Positions 34,087-45,385 of a stretch of 64,000 nucleotides of DNA are shown here, one piece after another. The stretch spans positions 124,001 to 188,000 of the forward strand of contig JABYQQ010000021.1 in the NCBI GenBank assembly GCA_022605405.1, read 5' to 3'. Each line of letters opens with the position of its first letter. Positions within the stretch are counted from its first letter, which is position 1. The stretch comes from Earliella scabrosa (Eukaryota > Basidiomycota > Agaricomycetes > Polyporales > Polyporaceae). The translations under genes were made by a program, and so were the position numbers. The notes below the pieces were generated by a model that was not told the origin of the DNA, searched no databases, and saw only the letters and a list, made by a program, of their open reading frames with translations.

Positions 34087-36078
34087 CGCACAACGGGAGA
34101 GGACTCACAAGAGGGTTCCACCCCAGAACCGCCGGACCCAAAGCTCCCATGCTGTTTTCATCCTGAGTCCGCACCACGCACCGGTGTAGATCTCGCAGAA
34201 CTTGTCGCGCCGTTGCCATTCCCCAAACCGCTTCGCGAGCCCGAGCGACGACAGGCTATGAACAGGAAGTACAGTCAGCGTGCATGGCCACGACCAACAA
34301 AGACCAAGGGAGGGATGAAGGCGCAACAAAGTTTCCTCCGTAACGTCTACATTGTCACAGGCCGGTGTCTGTATGGTGCACGACGACCTGGCGGGACTGA
34401 CACTCACCTGATAGATAGAACAGCGGGTACCGTCAGCCGCATGAATCGAGTGTTGCACTAAAGCGGAGCGGTATAGTATGACGAGCCAGACGAGGCGAGG
34501 CGTTCAGGGATCGGAGCCATCGACAGTTCCTGACCGTAGCTCACGTGCATCCAGTTGAGCAAGTCAACTTTACTCACGCCGCACCACAGGTGGAACCATC
34601 TCGCGCGGAGGGATATCGAGTGGGAGGTGTACAATCGCAAAGCTCAAGAGGTGGGGGGCTGGACGTGGGAGACCACGTGGCATGAATTAAGCGCGGCGGG
34701 CCTATGAGCGCTTGAGCTCCCAAATATTTGACTACTCAAGACAGTATGACTTCGTTAAGGCGCAACTATAATGTCAGTGGAGCGTACATTATCAAGATAT
34801 CAAGAGACACTCTGGTATGCCATGGGAAGGTGGGCTGTGTCGAATTCAAGACGATCATGTGGAACAGCCTCCGGACAGGACTCACAGTATCGCGGTTCCA
34901 CGTCTCCACCGCCTTTCTGCCCGCTCTGCACAATGGCTACATCTCCGAGTAGATGCCGTTCGCACCCAAATCCCGGGGCATCAGTCTTGTCTCTTCCGCG
35001 CCCAACTGTCGCGATTGCGCTGTGCTATCATAGCCCGTGACTGGCCCACAACTACTAGTGCATCCCCATCCAGCTGCTGATGCGATGTAACCCGTCAGCT
35101 ACCTGGTACATCGAGCAGCACATCCAGTGCGTCTTGCAAGCTTGCGGTATTACCTGCACTAAACCGAGTGGCTAATTCTAGTGCGTCCGGCCGGATTGCG
35201 AATTGACTCGCTGATGACTTCTTTCCGCGCCCCAGTGGCTGCCATGCGGTGCGTCCTGCCGTCGTTCGACCTGCTCCTTGTGCCCGTCCTCACTTGTCTC
35301 CAGACCCCCGGTTGGAGCGAGTCGCTTGCGTGCCGCAAGCGCGCGGTTTGATTCGTTCGGTGTCCTCAGTGATGCCGGTCTCGAGTCCTGAGGCCTGGGG
35401 CCTGACCCTGGCCTGACGCCTGTGTTTGGAGCTGGCTGCAGCTCTCCGTGAATCTCCCCTTCATGTGCTCCAACATCCACGCCCCGCATGAGCGAGAATG
35501 CATCGACGATCAGCAGAAGAGCACCATCTCATCGGATATCACAGGAGCGCGGGGTGAATTGGTAGAGTCTCGGGTCGTAGCTACAGTGAGCACGCTCACG
35601 TCCATTCTGTGTTGACCGCGAGGATGGACGAACACAGAAGGACGACCACGACTCCAACCTGCGGGAGAGCTTGAAGGCTCGCATGTAGAGAGTCGCAGTC
35701 GGACGCGCACTAGTCCAATGCGCTTCAGCAGCTTGAATACATGCGGAGGCGCGATCAGCACGTCGAACCGCATATTGTCGCAATGGAGCACTACTTACTT
35801 ACCTTTGCTATCGCACACCAGCCACTCAAATAGTCCAGGCAGTTCAAACCACCGATTCTGCGCTACAGGCCGGGTCAACAGAGAAAAGAGGACGTCATGA
35901 AGTGGCTTATTGGAAATGCTGCTTGTACAAGTGAACGTATAGTACGATCTCATTTGGCCTTGAGGACACGAAGCCATCCTTCCCCAGTACGAGTGTACGG
36001 CGAGTGGCGGTCACTGGCCATCAGGTACCTTCCCCTCGATTTCTAGCCGACACGAGATGGACCCATGGTGCCCGTCAA
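34087..36078. other. Intergenic stretch, no supported gene
   Basis: The 34105-34460 part may hold remnants of the PAP2 relic's first exons (minus strand) but no motif confirms it. The rest has only short overlapping ORFs. A tRNA-like TGGTAGAGTCTCGGGTCGTAG near 35560 was examined and not accepted. Confidence 0.4.
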
Positions 36079-38725
36079 TCACTCGTGGTCCGGATACAAT
36101 CTATGGAGTTGTGTCGCGAACTCTTCATCGCCGTATCTGTCGGGTTTGCGAAGATTCTTGATGTTCTCGGCCAGGCTCTCGTACGCAGTCGGATGCAGCT
36201 CCTTGCTATTATCGAAATTTGATGCGTTAGAAGTGCAATTCTTTGGATGTTCAGGCGATCTGTATGTGTGTCGGTTACTCACATATGGTCCAAAACACCT
36301 CCGCGAGTAAACATGGCACCCAAGGCGGGACATTCGACCGATTCAAACGGACAGGGGAACTTATGATCAGGACCGCAGGCTAACTTAGCCTTCTTGCGCG
36401 CTCGTTTGGCTTGATTCTTCCGACGTTTACCGCCAATCGGTATGTTGACATCGCTGTCCTACTCATATGAAACAGTCAGTAACTACAAGAGTAACATAAA
36501 CAATGGGATAGAGTGTGCACCGCATTACGTTGACCCGAAGACGCAGTAGGAGATCCCGCGGCTATTGTACGGGTTGTCTCTGCAGAGACCTCGGAGAGTC
36601 AACAAAGCGTCTCGCCAGTAGATACAAGAGGGGTATACCTGGTAGACGCTGCCGCTCGTACCCTAGCATGGCTAGCCACGCAAACCATACCATGGTACGA
36701 AGCTGAAGCAAGTCCTCACCTGACCGAGACGAGATACGATGAAGGCGTAGCTCTTGTGCGAGCTTCAAGGTCCGTTGAATATTTTGAGGAGAGACGAAGT
36801 CGCACGCCACCTTTATCGCGCTGGAAATGTTTCGGACCTACAACCAAAGGCATAAGTCGACGTCCACACCGAAGCATATTTAAGCTAACCTGATGTATGC
36901 ACCCTGCCGGAATCAAGATAGCATCTCCTACACGCTGGTGTAGGGTCCAGGGCGAGATGCCATGCATATCTTTTAACCGTGCAAGTTTTGCGTCCGAGAG
37001 ATAGTATTTTTGGGAGTGAACAGGGTCGATTTCGCCCGGCAAAGCGTATTCTTGTCTGAGGAAGTGCCGTACAGTTGCTGTGTGAGCTGCCGGAAAGATG
37101 TGCCAGAGAGCGGCCGGACCATCTCCCCGGGACCAGGCTAAGATGTTAATTGCATCAGTTACATCGAGATGCGCCTTCGTAGTTCCGGTATTATCGTCAG
37201 CCGTAGCCATGGCGATGTAGAGCTTGGGTCCTAAATCGTTCAAGCCAATTGCAATGAAGTACTCTGCAGCTGTCTGTAGTTCCAAACATACCGAGGTCGG
37301 GCGCAACGGCCTGCGTTGGGAAGTGCGCCGATAGATTGTATATACCGTCATTGCGAGCAAGGTCTTGGCACTCAATAGGCATGGTAGTCATAAACGCCTT
37401 GTGGAGAGTTTCGAACTTCCGTCGGAAGTCCTCCGCGGGTGGCCAATCCTAAATCATGTAGCGCTTGGCGTATATAATCGGACATGAGACGTACCTTTAA
37501 CTTCTGGGGAGAAGCACATGGGACCTCATCATTGAACCGTCGAAAGAACTCGGCAGCAGAGATTCGGGCGTGATCCGCAACCTTGTCGGTTGTGCAGTCA
37601 ATAGGCGCAACTTTCAACGCCCCATGGGTGCTGATGAAGTATTCCGGACCCCAGTGACCCTGCAGCCTCTCTTCGATGCCGGTGATTAACAACGGCGCCC
37701 CGCCCTCCCAAACCTTGAAGAACTGCGACCGTGTCAGACTGCCACATGAATAACACCCTACGTCCTCCATGACTGACGCTGGATGCACATCGAGGTTTGG
37801 AGCAGGGTCTGTCGATCTGAGACGACGACCGTGATAGACATATCGAGAAGAAAGTCTGAGAGACTCACGTTATCAACTCCATCGCACTGATAGCTGACGT
37901 CAAGGTCTCCAGGGACGTCGTACTTGAAGGGCGAAGGGTAGGAGGAACGTGCCGGGTATCGGCAGTTGCAGTGCAGTTCACAAAGGATTGGAGCTGGTAA
38001 CGATCAGCACAGGGGCACGATGGCGATACGGGCTTCTTACCTTGTGATTGACATTCTCAGACGCGAGGTCACTCGCGCAAGTAAAGCAAAGCTCGATGCC
38101 ACAATACGAGCAGAGCCAAGCCCCCATGAACAACTCGGAAGCGCATAGGTCTGAGAGCTTCCATCAGTGCACGAGTTACATTTGTAAACCATTCAAGTTA
38201 CCGCATGTTGTGCGCATCGTGACTCGAGGGCGCAACAGAATGACATCTCGTGTCTTGATATGTTCTAATTCCTGTCGTAGAGTGGGTAATAGAACACCGG
38301 CACAGACTTTCTAGACACAATTTTCAGTAGTGGGGCGGCTGGGAGCAGAGGCTATACTCGACCTTCATAGCTGCGATGTCAGTAACTGAAAGATTGCGAT
38401 TATAACCATGTGCGAAGAAAGGTTGGATGTCGAGGTCTGTATCCGCCCGATCGTCCTGAAAGTCCACCGACTGTACCGTGCCGCAGCTATCAACCAGTAC
38501 TCGGCGTAATCCTGCGTTGAGCTTCAGCGTGTGCAATTCTGTGGAAGGTAGACCCCTACCGAGGAAACGACATGAACGATTCAGGGCTGTGCGACGATCC
38601 GCACACGTGGCACAGGGAGTGAGGCGTTTGAAATACTTTGAACCAGCAGGACTCTGCGGAGTGAGTCGGGCCTTGCAGGTCGTGAGCTGAGAGAACCATT
38701 GCCCGGGCTCCGCATCGGAGGACAT
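36079..38725 (-). CDS. JmjC-domain protein, KDM3/JHDM2-like, with C-terminal zinc finger
   Basis: Probable Fe(II)/2-oxoglutarate-dependent histone H3K9 demethylase or derivative, acting in the nucleus. About eleven exons give roughly 700 residues from MSSDAEPGQW (38725) to TGA (36081-36079). N-terminal region contains CATC and an atypical zinc finger CDLCASELFMGAWLCSYCG then IELCFTC, the KDM3 arrangement ahead of a JmjC domain. The JmjC part starts near RSQFFKVWEGGAPLLITGI and has AHLDVTDAINILAW (iron-binding HxD), GDAILIPAGCIHQV (distal iron His) and CDFVSPQNIQRTLKL, closing with LLQLRTMVWFAWLAM. Downstream are a basic, NLS-like KRRKNQAKRARKKAK and a C2H2-type finger from CPFESVEC to LDHIKELH, which follows the JmjC domain. 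Splices agree in phase and no lesion was seen. The catalytic iron ligands are present, so activity is plausible; the target is not known. Confidence 0.82.
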
Positions 38726-39964
38726 GATGATGATGATAGAAGAGGATGCGGAGAGTCGGAGACCTAACCTGCCTATGGCAGTATGAGTTAGGCGCTCAAC
38801 CCCCAATTGGCAACTGAGAGAATTCCTACCTCCTCATCGCATTTGAATGCTCGTTCTGCTACCAGGTTACCTCACTGCGATCATTCACTACGTTAGGACT
38901 CAGCTTGATTACGCCTTTCTCGCAGTGCGATGGTAGTCTATATGGAGGAGCTCAAGTTGTGAGAGTCTGCACGAGAGGGAGAGAGGCTCGAGGAAGTGGG
39001 ACAGAGGCGAGAGGTACGACGAATGGAAAGCGAACTGGACTCAGGAGCGGCGCGGCGCGCCGCTCGGGAACGTGAAGAAACGAGAGGTGGTCACGGAGGA
39101 TCAAGAACTATAGCCTGGGGGGAAGGATTAGAGAGGGAAAGCGCTACAAGCAAATCTAGAAAGCGAGAGCAGCTGAATGACTCGGAGGCATAAGAGCACG
39201 CCGGGATGGAAAGTCTCCGTGGGCACTCAGTCCAGAGTGCATCGTGGATATGTACCTGATATTCTACGGGGCGGTTTTGATCACTGTTGCAAGGCGCCAC
39301 GCGAGCGTGCATGAACACCTGTCCGTCAGCGGATATGGATGTTCTAACTGCTGCGACAGCTGGATCAGATCGCCTGTAGGTGTGGACTTGTGCCTACTTG
39401 GGCGAGGGATGTGCGAGCATGTTTGGTCGCGTATATCGTCAACTTGGTGGGTTCCCATGATCAAATTTGGTCTCAACAGGATCGACGGAAGATATGTGAA
39501 CGAAGACAATGTGCGAGGTGTATGCAGATATTGATCATGAATCCCTGTGCTATGCGTAGTACCACGCGCTCATGAGATGGACGACAATACTTGAGGGCCC
39601 AACAACGACGGTCTGACACAGAAAATTCGAACCTGCGAAGACCAAGTCACCCAACGAGAGTGGAAATCTAGCAATAGCTGCGTCAAGAAAGGAGACGGAT
39701 AAATCTGGGTGGAAGCGTTGTCAGCATTTCCTGAGATGTCAGGAACAACAGTTGTACGCACCGAGAGGGCCAGGACTCGCACTGGCGCTTCCAACGTCAT
39801 ACAAAGAAACCTGAATTGGATTTCGTTATATATGGCCCGCCGCCTGTGTGCCATATACAGTCTGGATGTCTGAATGAGTATCGTGGAGCTGATAGGGCGG
39901 AGCGCTTGACTGACCGCCGCTTTTCGATGCCGTCCACCGCCATCGCACGCGCTCGCTGCTGCAC
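38726..39964. other. Intergenic stretch, no supported gene
   Basis: Upstream of the JmjC gene and downstream of the small polyQ gene. Short ORFs on both strands without motifs. Nothing else was recognised. Confidence 0.4.
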
Positions 39965-40697
39965 TCAATCACTGCGTCTCAGCTTGTTCACCATACGACG
40001 CACCTCCTGGATCTCAGCCCGTAACGCGTTGATTTCTGCTCCAAGATCCCGTTCGGGGATACCTTCGCGCGCGGGCAAAGGCTGTGGTTGCCGTGGAGCT
40101 GCTGACGGGACACTTGCTTGACGCGAGTGACCATCCACAGATCCTAGTCGGTCGATAGTACTGGAAGAAGGGGTCGCATTTGACTGTGATGGCGCGACTC
40201 CAGGAGAGCTCGAGGGGCATGGGTTCTGGATGGGCGGCTCAGCTCGGACAGTCTGGATCTGTCCTAGTGTAGATTGCGGTCGCCTGTTCCGCAAACCTGC
40301 GATAGCGGGAGGCCACGTTAAAGGGCCAGGAATAGGGACGCGACGATGATGAGAATGAGGAGGAACAGCAGGAGGTGCTCGAAACACATGTCGGACGAAC
40401 AGACGTACCTCCGACGCCTATCGGCATCTCCGTGGGCGCGACCGATCGCGCCCCATGTACCGTCTTGGGCTTCTTTGCTGCAGGAAGGGACGCATCTGAC
40501 TCGATTGGCCGTCGGAGGGCCGTACGCGTCATCTCCGCCGTGGGTGGTGGTGCGGGTTGTTGTTGTTGTTGCTGCCGCTGCAGCCGCTGCTGTTGCTGTT
40601 GCCCTTCTAAATACTTCCTCTCTTGGGCGTCGAGTACAGCCCGATCGTGTTCGTCGAGAACAAAATCGTCATCGAAGTAGTCTTCGGAATCGGACAT
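39965..40697 (-). CDS. Small acidic/polyQ/coiled-coil protein (206 aa)
   Basis: Two exons (40697-40409 and 40296-39965) join at phase 1 to 621 nt, a complete 206-residue frame ending in TGA. The N-terminus is acidic (SDSEDYFDDDFVLDEHDRAV), followed by a Gln-rich stretch encoded by a CAG/CAA microsatellite, a basic AAKKPK segment and a Ser/Pro-rich linker. The C-terminus is a short coiled coil (LGAEINALRAEIQEVRRMV). An acidic start followed by a coiled coil recalls the beginnings of fungal DNA-damage proteins of the ATRIP/Rad26 or FANCM type. The protein ends just where such proteins would continue, so it may be a truncated copy. Function is uncertain. Confidence 0.6.
40556..40606. repeat. CAG/CAA microsatellite coding for polyglutamine
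   Basis: A run of TTG/CTG triplets on the plus strand reads as mixed CAG/CAA on the minus strand. It makes the Gln-rich stretch of the 206-aa protein. Confidence 0.85.
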
Positions 40698-41066
40698 GTG
40701 CAGATTAATGGAGGCAAGACGAGAGAGACAGTTAGACGCCCGGATACCTGCCGCATACCGGGGAGTGTCCGGGGTCCGCGCCGTTTGCGACGGAGAGTCA
40801 AGACTCGGAGTCTCGGACGTTTGTCCTTGCTCTCTATCATACTTATGTGCATCGCCCTCTAGATCTGCGGCTTCACTGGAACTGCCTTGGCTGAAAAAAT
40901 GGCCGGAGCCCCAGTGATGTTCAAACGCAGGAAGTCAAAACCCACACAGCGCGCACGCATCTTCACGCCAGATCAGGACACTGCGCTGACCCGCTGAGAG
41001 GACGGAGGCGGACGAACCACCGAGTGTTCCCGCCGCGAAGCTGAAGAAGACGCGTAGGAAGGCCAG

Positions 41067-43128
41067 ATGTACGCTCAGTTCGGTGGAAACGAGGAGGTGA
41101 GTCGTCAAATTTCCTACTTGAAGCTGAGAAAGGCGGCGTCCAAGGAGGAGCTCCGCCGCATCACGATGGACGCCGTTGGCACCTTCGCCGAGGCGGTAGG
41201 CAAGGATGCCCTCCACCCGTACTTTGCGGACATGATGGGCCAGGCGTTCAACGGCATCCAGGTGGGCGGCGCGCGCCTCAAGGAGTGCAGCTTCTTGTTC
41301 TTCAGCGAGGAAGAATTCGCGCCGTACCTCCCGGAGGTCGTCAAGGCGCTCTTTCAGAGCTATGACGAGCCCGATCAAGGCGATGAAGAACGACCTGTGA
41401 GTGCTCGTCCATCGTGTGCTGACCGACATTCGAGCTGGACGGCTGCGAACTTCGCGTCTGGCCTCACTCCGTCCAGCGCGATCAACGTCTCTGACGACGT
41501 GAACGTCGAGGAGGTCAACCTGGACTCGATCCTCGAGGCCAGCACCGGCATCTACATCGAGAAGGAGATTGCGGCGGACACGATCGGCACGGTCTTTGCG
41601 GCGACCAAGACCCACTTCCCGCCGTACGTCGAGCAGTGCACGCTCAAGCTGCTCGCCCTCCTCCCGCACTTCTACGAGGGCATCCGCAAGAGCGCGACCG
41701 ACTCCCTGCTCGAGATCACCCGCACGTTCTACGAACTCAGCGAACCGAAGGAGTGGCAGCCTGGTTATACTGTAAGTTGGTCTCGAAGCACGACTCGATG
41801 TTCTGTAGGGTATGCTGATAATGTGTAACACATCGCAGAACGCTGTCCCTCTCGAACCGAGGGTGAAGCAGCTTGTCTCCCACATCGTCCCGCAGCTCTT
41901 CGAGATGTACGAGACCGAGGACAACAAGTACGTGTCCTTTCTCTGCCGTCCGAGTGTGCTGCCTCTTCTGGCGAGCGCGCCATGTGATGAAAGATTTAAC
42001 TCAGCTCACTTCGATGCCCAACGGGCGCGTGAGACCTTAATATAGTACAGATCTCTGTTCCCTGATCTTCTCCTCGTCTACTTGATACTGACTAGAAATT
42101 CGTTCACAGGAAGGTCGTCTCGAGCCTGTGCGTCGGTCTCGCCGAGACGATCCAGAAGCTCGGCCCAGCATTCTTGGAGGACCGTGCGTGTCGTATATAC
42201 CTCTTCTCCCCTTTCGTTGGTTGACCATCAATTGCGTAACAGGTGCAGACCACTTCGCGAACATCGCCGTCCAGGTCCTTGAGCAGAAGGCCATCTGCCA
42301 GCAGGACCCTGACCAGGACGAGGCCGATGTACGACTCGATCCTCATCTCGTCTGCTGGCGACATCGTCGCTGCGCTCGCCACCGTTCTTGGGCCGCATTG
42401 TGTGTCTGGTCACGAGAAGTTTGCGCCTCTGATCATGAAGTACTACGTCAGTACACGCTCTTGTCATCGTCCCTATTGTATGCTAACATGTCGTGCGTCT
42501 TCAGAAAAAGAAACGCTCCCTCAGCGATCGTTCATCTGCCATCGGAACTCTGTCCGAGATCATCGGCGGCATGAAGAACGCCATAACGCCCTGGACTCAG
42601 TTCCTGATGGACCTCTTCTTCACCGCGTTGAGCGACAACGAGCCGGAAGTGCAGTGCAACGCTGCGTTCGCGTCCGGTCTCCTCATCGAGCACTCGGACA
42701 TGGACCTCTCGCCTCAGTACCTCCAGATCCTCACCGCCCTCCGCCCGATCTTCGTCGTCGCGCCCGACGCGCCCGCGGCGAAGTTCAACGCTCGCGACAA
42801 CGCGGTCGGCGCCGTGGTGCGGATGATCGTGGCGGCGGTGCCGCTCGACCAGGTCCTGCCCGTGTTCTTCGATGCGCTCCAGCTCCGGAACGGCTACCTC
42901 GAGAACCGGCCCGTCTTCCGCGCGATTTTCCACCTGTTCAAGACGCAGCCGGCTGTCCTGCACCCGTACCTCGACAAGCTCCTGCAGGTGTTCGCATTCG
43001 TGCTCGACCCCACCGCTCCGGATCAGGTCGGCGACCAGATTCGCGCGGAGCTCATCCCGCTCATCGGGCTGCTGAACCGTGAGGAGCCTGCGAAGGTGCA
43101 GGCCGCCGGTCTGTCGGCGTTTGTGTAA
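41067..43128 (+). pseudogene. Importin beta-4/Kap123-type karyopherin, N-terminally truncated
   Basis: HEAT-repeat nuclear import receptor of the Kap123/importin-4 type, which carries ribosomal proteins and histones into the nucleus. The recognisable part begins abruptly near 41130 (AVGTFAEAVGKDALHPYF, ARLKECSFLFF). It continues through NVEEVNLDSILEASTGIYIE, KEIAADTIGTVFAATKTHF, LEPRVKQLVSHIVPQLFEMY, KVVSSLCVGLAETIQKLG and SDRSSAIGTLSEIIGGMKNA. It ends normally at KVQAAGLSAFV and TAA (43126-43128). Roughly 400-500 N-terminal residues are missing. The segment after LKECSFLFF lacks residues present in the family. Near 42327 the frame must change (DPDQDEAD to MYDSILISSAGDIVAAL), losing the acidic linker. 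Introns elsewhere remain spliceable. These lesions in an essential gene indicate a partial duplicate, with the intact copy presumably elsewhere. Confidence 0.85.
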
Positions 43129-43308
43129 GGTGTAGGGGTACGCGGTCAGCATCACAACCCCTGAGCCCTCATGTACGCTACGCTATTCTAATGATATCCA
43201 CGTTCAAGTCATCCTGGCGTGCTAAAGCGTTCTAGAGCAGGTGGATGCGCCCGCACCGGCCGCCTACGGGCCATGGCAGTCAGATATCCATAGATTGACC
43301 CTCCGGAC

Positions 43309-44680
43309 ATGGACGACGTTAACTTCGAGTCGACTGACAAACCACCATCCACTGGGCCGACCTACGATGCTGCGTACATGTTGCAACTCAAGGCAACTTC
43401 CGCACGGCGTCCACTAGCAGCAGGGGAGTTGTATGATGCAGATATTTCCATGGACATCGACTCCCCGGCCCCGGCCCAGTTGTCAGCCCTCAGCAGTATG
43501 GTAGCTATGTCTTCACGAATCTTTCCCTGCGGCCCTTAGCTTATCATCACAACTAGATGAAGACACAGGCTTTATACAGAAGCGGGAGCGTCTCCGCGCG
43601 AGCAAGCCGGATGACGATTACATCTCATCATCTCTGACTGAGCGGGACGACTACTCGAAAGGGCCACATCCTGAAAGGAGACCGATGAAGGAAGAGGACG
43701 AGTTGGATGCATATACTTCATCTCTAACACATACAGGTCACCCTGCTGAATCACGATTCCTAGGGTTTGCCGAGTACACCGGCGCTCAGGAGAGGATCGC
43801 CGACGAAAGAAAGAAGCGCAGAAGCGTGAAGGGATGAACGAGATAATTGTAGACGCGTAGGTATCGCACAATTGTTCCCTCATTCAGAGACTCCGCACTG
43901 ATGAATAAGACGAAGAGACAAGAGGATGGGTGTCGAAAAGGTGTGCCGTGGTGGCCGGCTCCCCCAATCTGCTGAACCAGTACCAAAGCCGACGTACAGG
44001 CCCTTTCCAACTTCCAAGTACGTCTACCAGTCCATCTTCGTACCAACCAACGAATCTCAACCGACCATAGTATACGTCTGTCCGTACAACGGGCGCTGCA
44101 AATTTGGGTCACTGCGTTCCGCGAGTGGGTCGAGAGTGTTCCTAGGCGAGCGGGTAAGCTAATTAAATCATCGTGATACCATCTCCATTGTTCGCCGTCT
44201 AACAGTTGCCTCCGTCCGTCCCACCGCTAGTTTTTACCCCTAGAGAAGCTCGAGAAGGAGCATGTCTCCCAAGAACGCGCAGACATGATTGCACAGCGAG
44301 GATCTCACACTCTTACTAAGTATTCCGCCTTCTCTCTAGCCCAAAGATGATGGGGTGGACGAACTCGAGCGTGTCATCCCATCCGTCAATTCACCTACCG
44401 CGCCGCCAACCGTACGCCAGGCGCAGCCTATGCAACGTCGCGCCACCAACTAGAATCAGCTCAACGAGCAAGAGGGCTTAGCTACTCGACTGAGGGCCCG
44501 CTTCTGCCCGCGGACGCGGACCCCAGCCGCACGGCTGTCGGAAAGCTTCTCGCGGATGGCAAGAAGCTCATGGCAGACGTCAAAGCGGCCAAATGCCGAG
44601 ACCCCCTGCTCGACAATGTGCTTACGAGTTTATCAACGCGTCGGGGCCCATGTACAGGCTTAATCCTGCGAGCGTGGAGA
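43309..44680 (+). pseudogene. GCFC/PAXBP1 (Ntr2-like) splicing-factor relic
   Basis: Resembles the N-terminal part of fungal GCFC/PAXBP1-Ntr2-like proteins, which work with spliceosome disassembly factors. It starts at 43309 (MDDVNFESTDKPPSTGP, TYDAAYMLQLKAT). An intron near 43498-43554 leads to DTGFIQKRERLRASKPDDDY, ISSSLTERDDYSKGPHPE, MKEEDELDAYTSS and EYTGAQERIADERKKR. The frame then shifts at about 43820: the expected KREGMNEIIVDA continues in the neighbouring frame. Further pieces, EETRGWVSKR, PVPKPTYRPFP near 43980, KLEKEHVSQERADMIAQ near 44250 and KLLADGKKLMADVKAA near 44550, are in scattered frames. The gene lies directly downstream of the karyopherin relic on the same strand. I rate the family call moderate. 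Confidence 0.5.
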
Positions 44681-44699
44681 TGAACCGGAGGAACGTATG

Positions 44700-45385
44700 T
44701 TTCGGAAGAACGTCTATCCTTCACTTCCCGCCCCCCCTCCCCCCGAAGGCGCATACACCACTTTCACGCCCCAGTTGTGAGGTCGTTCGCCAATCCCCCG
44801 TTCAGACTATTCCAACGCTCGACCACGAAGGCGCAAGTTGAAGACATGACAAGATCAAATCAAGCAGAATACAGGACGATGTGCATCTACCACGGCCCAT
44901 CGTGCAGCGGCTGCATGCTCACGGTGGTCCTCGCTGGGTCCTCGTCCCCACCTCTCCATAGCTGACGCCGCCCGCCCAACCGTGCCTTGTCGCCCAGACG
45001 TTCGGCTTGTCGGTGTTGGTGCTGGACCTGCGCCCGCACTAGTACGTACGATCCCGCTCGACGTGTGTTTGGCGAGCACTACAGCTTCAATTCGGGTGTG
45101 TGCAGCGTGCGGTGGGAGCGCGAGGCTTAGATTTGTAATAGCTGTTGTGTATGCGAGGCTCTCGACGCAATGCATAGTAGTTGACGTATACCGTGCCTCG
45201 TCGTCTGAGATTGCTTTTTGGGTGCTTTGGGAATGCGACAGGGTGGCCAGCTCTTGTCGATGGTTTGAGGGGTAATTGAAGCAGGTGGTTTTGGATACAC
45301 TCGGCCTCTTGCTTTGATCTGAGAAGAATTACACTGTTCGCATCATGTACATGCAGAGCTAGTAGAGTACCCAGCGACAGCTATA
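44700..45385. other. Intergenic stretch, no supported gene
   Basis: The 3' flank of the zinc-finger gene and the fading end of the GCFC-like relic. Only short ORFs without motifs. Confidence 0.4.

Noticed and set aside
35545..35620. Possible tRNA gene (TGGTAGAGTCTCGGG)
   Set aside because: Only a D-loop-like word is present; no B box or cloverleaf with paired acceptor stem could be formed.
39965..40697. Naming the 206-aa protein as an ATRIP/FANCM homologue
   Set aside because: Similarity is limited to an acidic start and a short coiled coil. No helicase or checkpoint domain is present.
40935..41927. 330-residue minus-strand ORF
   Set aside because: It is antisense to the karyopherin relic, whose plus-strand frames match a known family. 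The long antisense frame reflects GC-rich codon usage.
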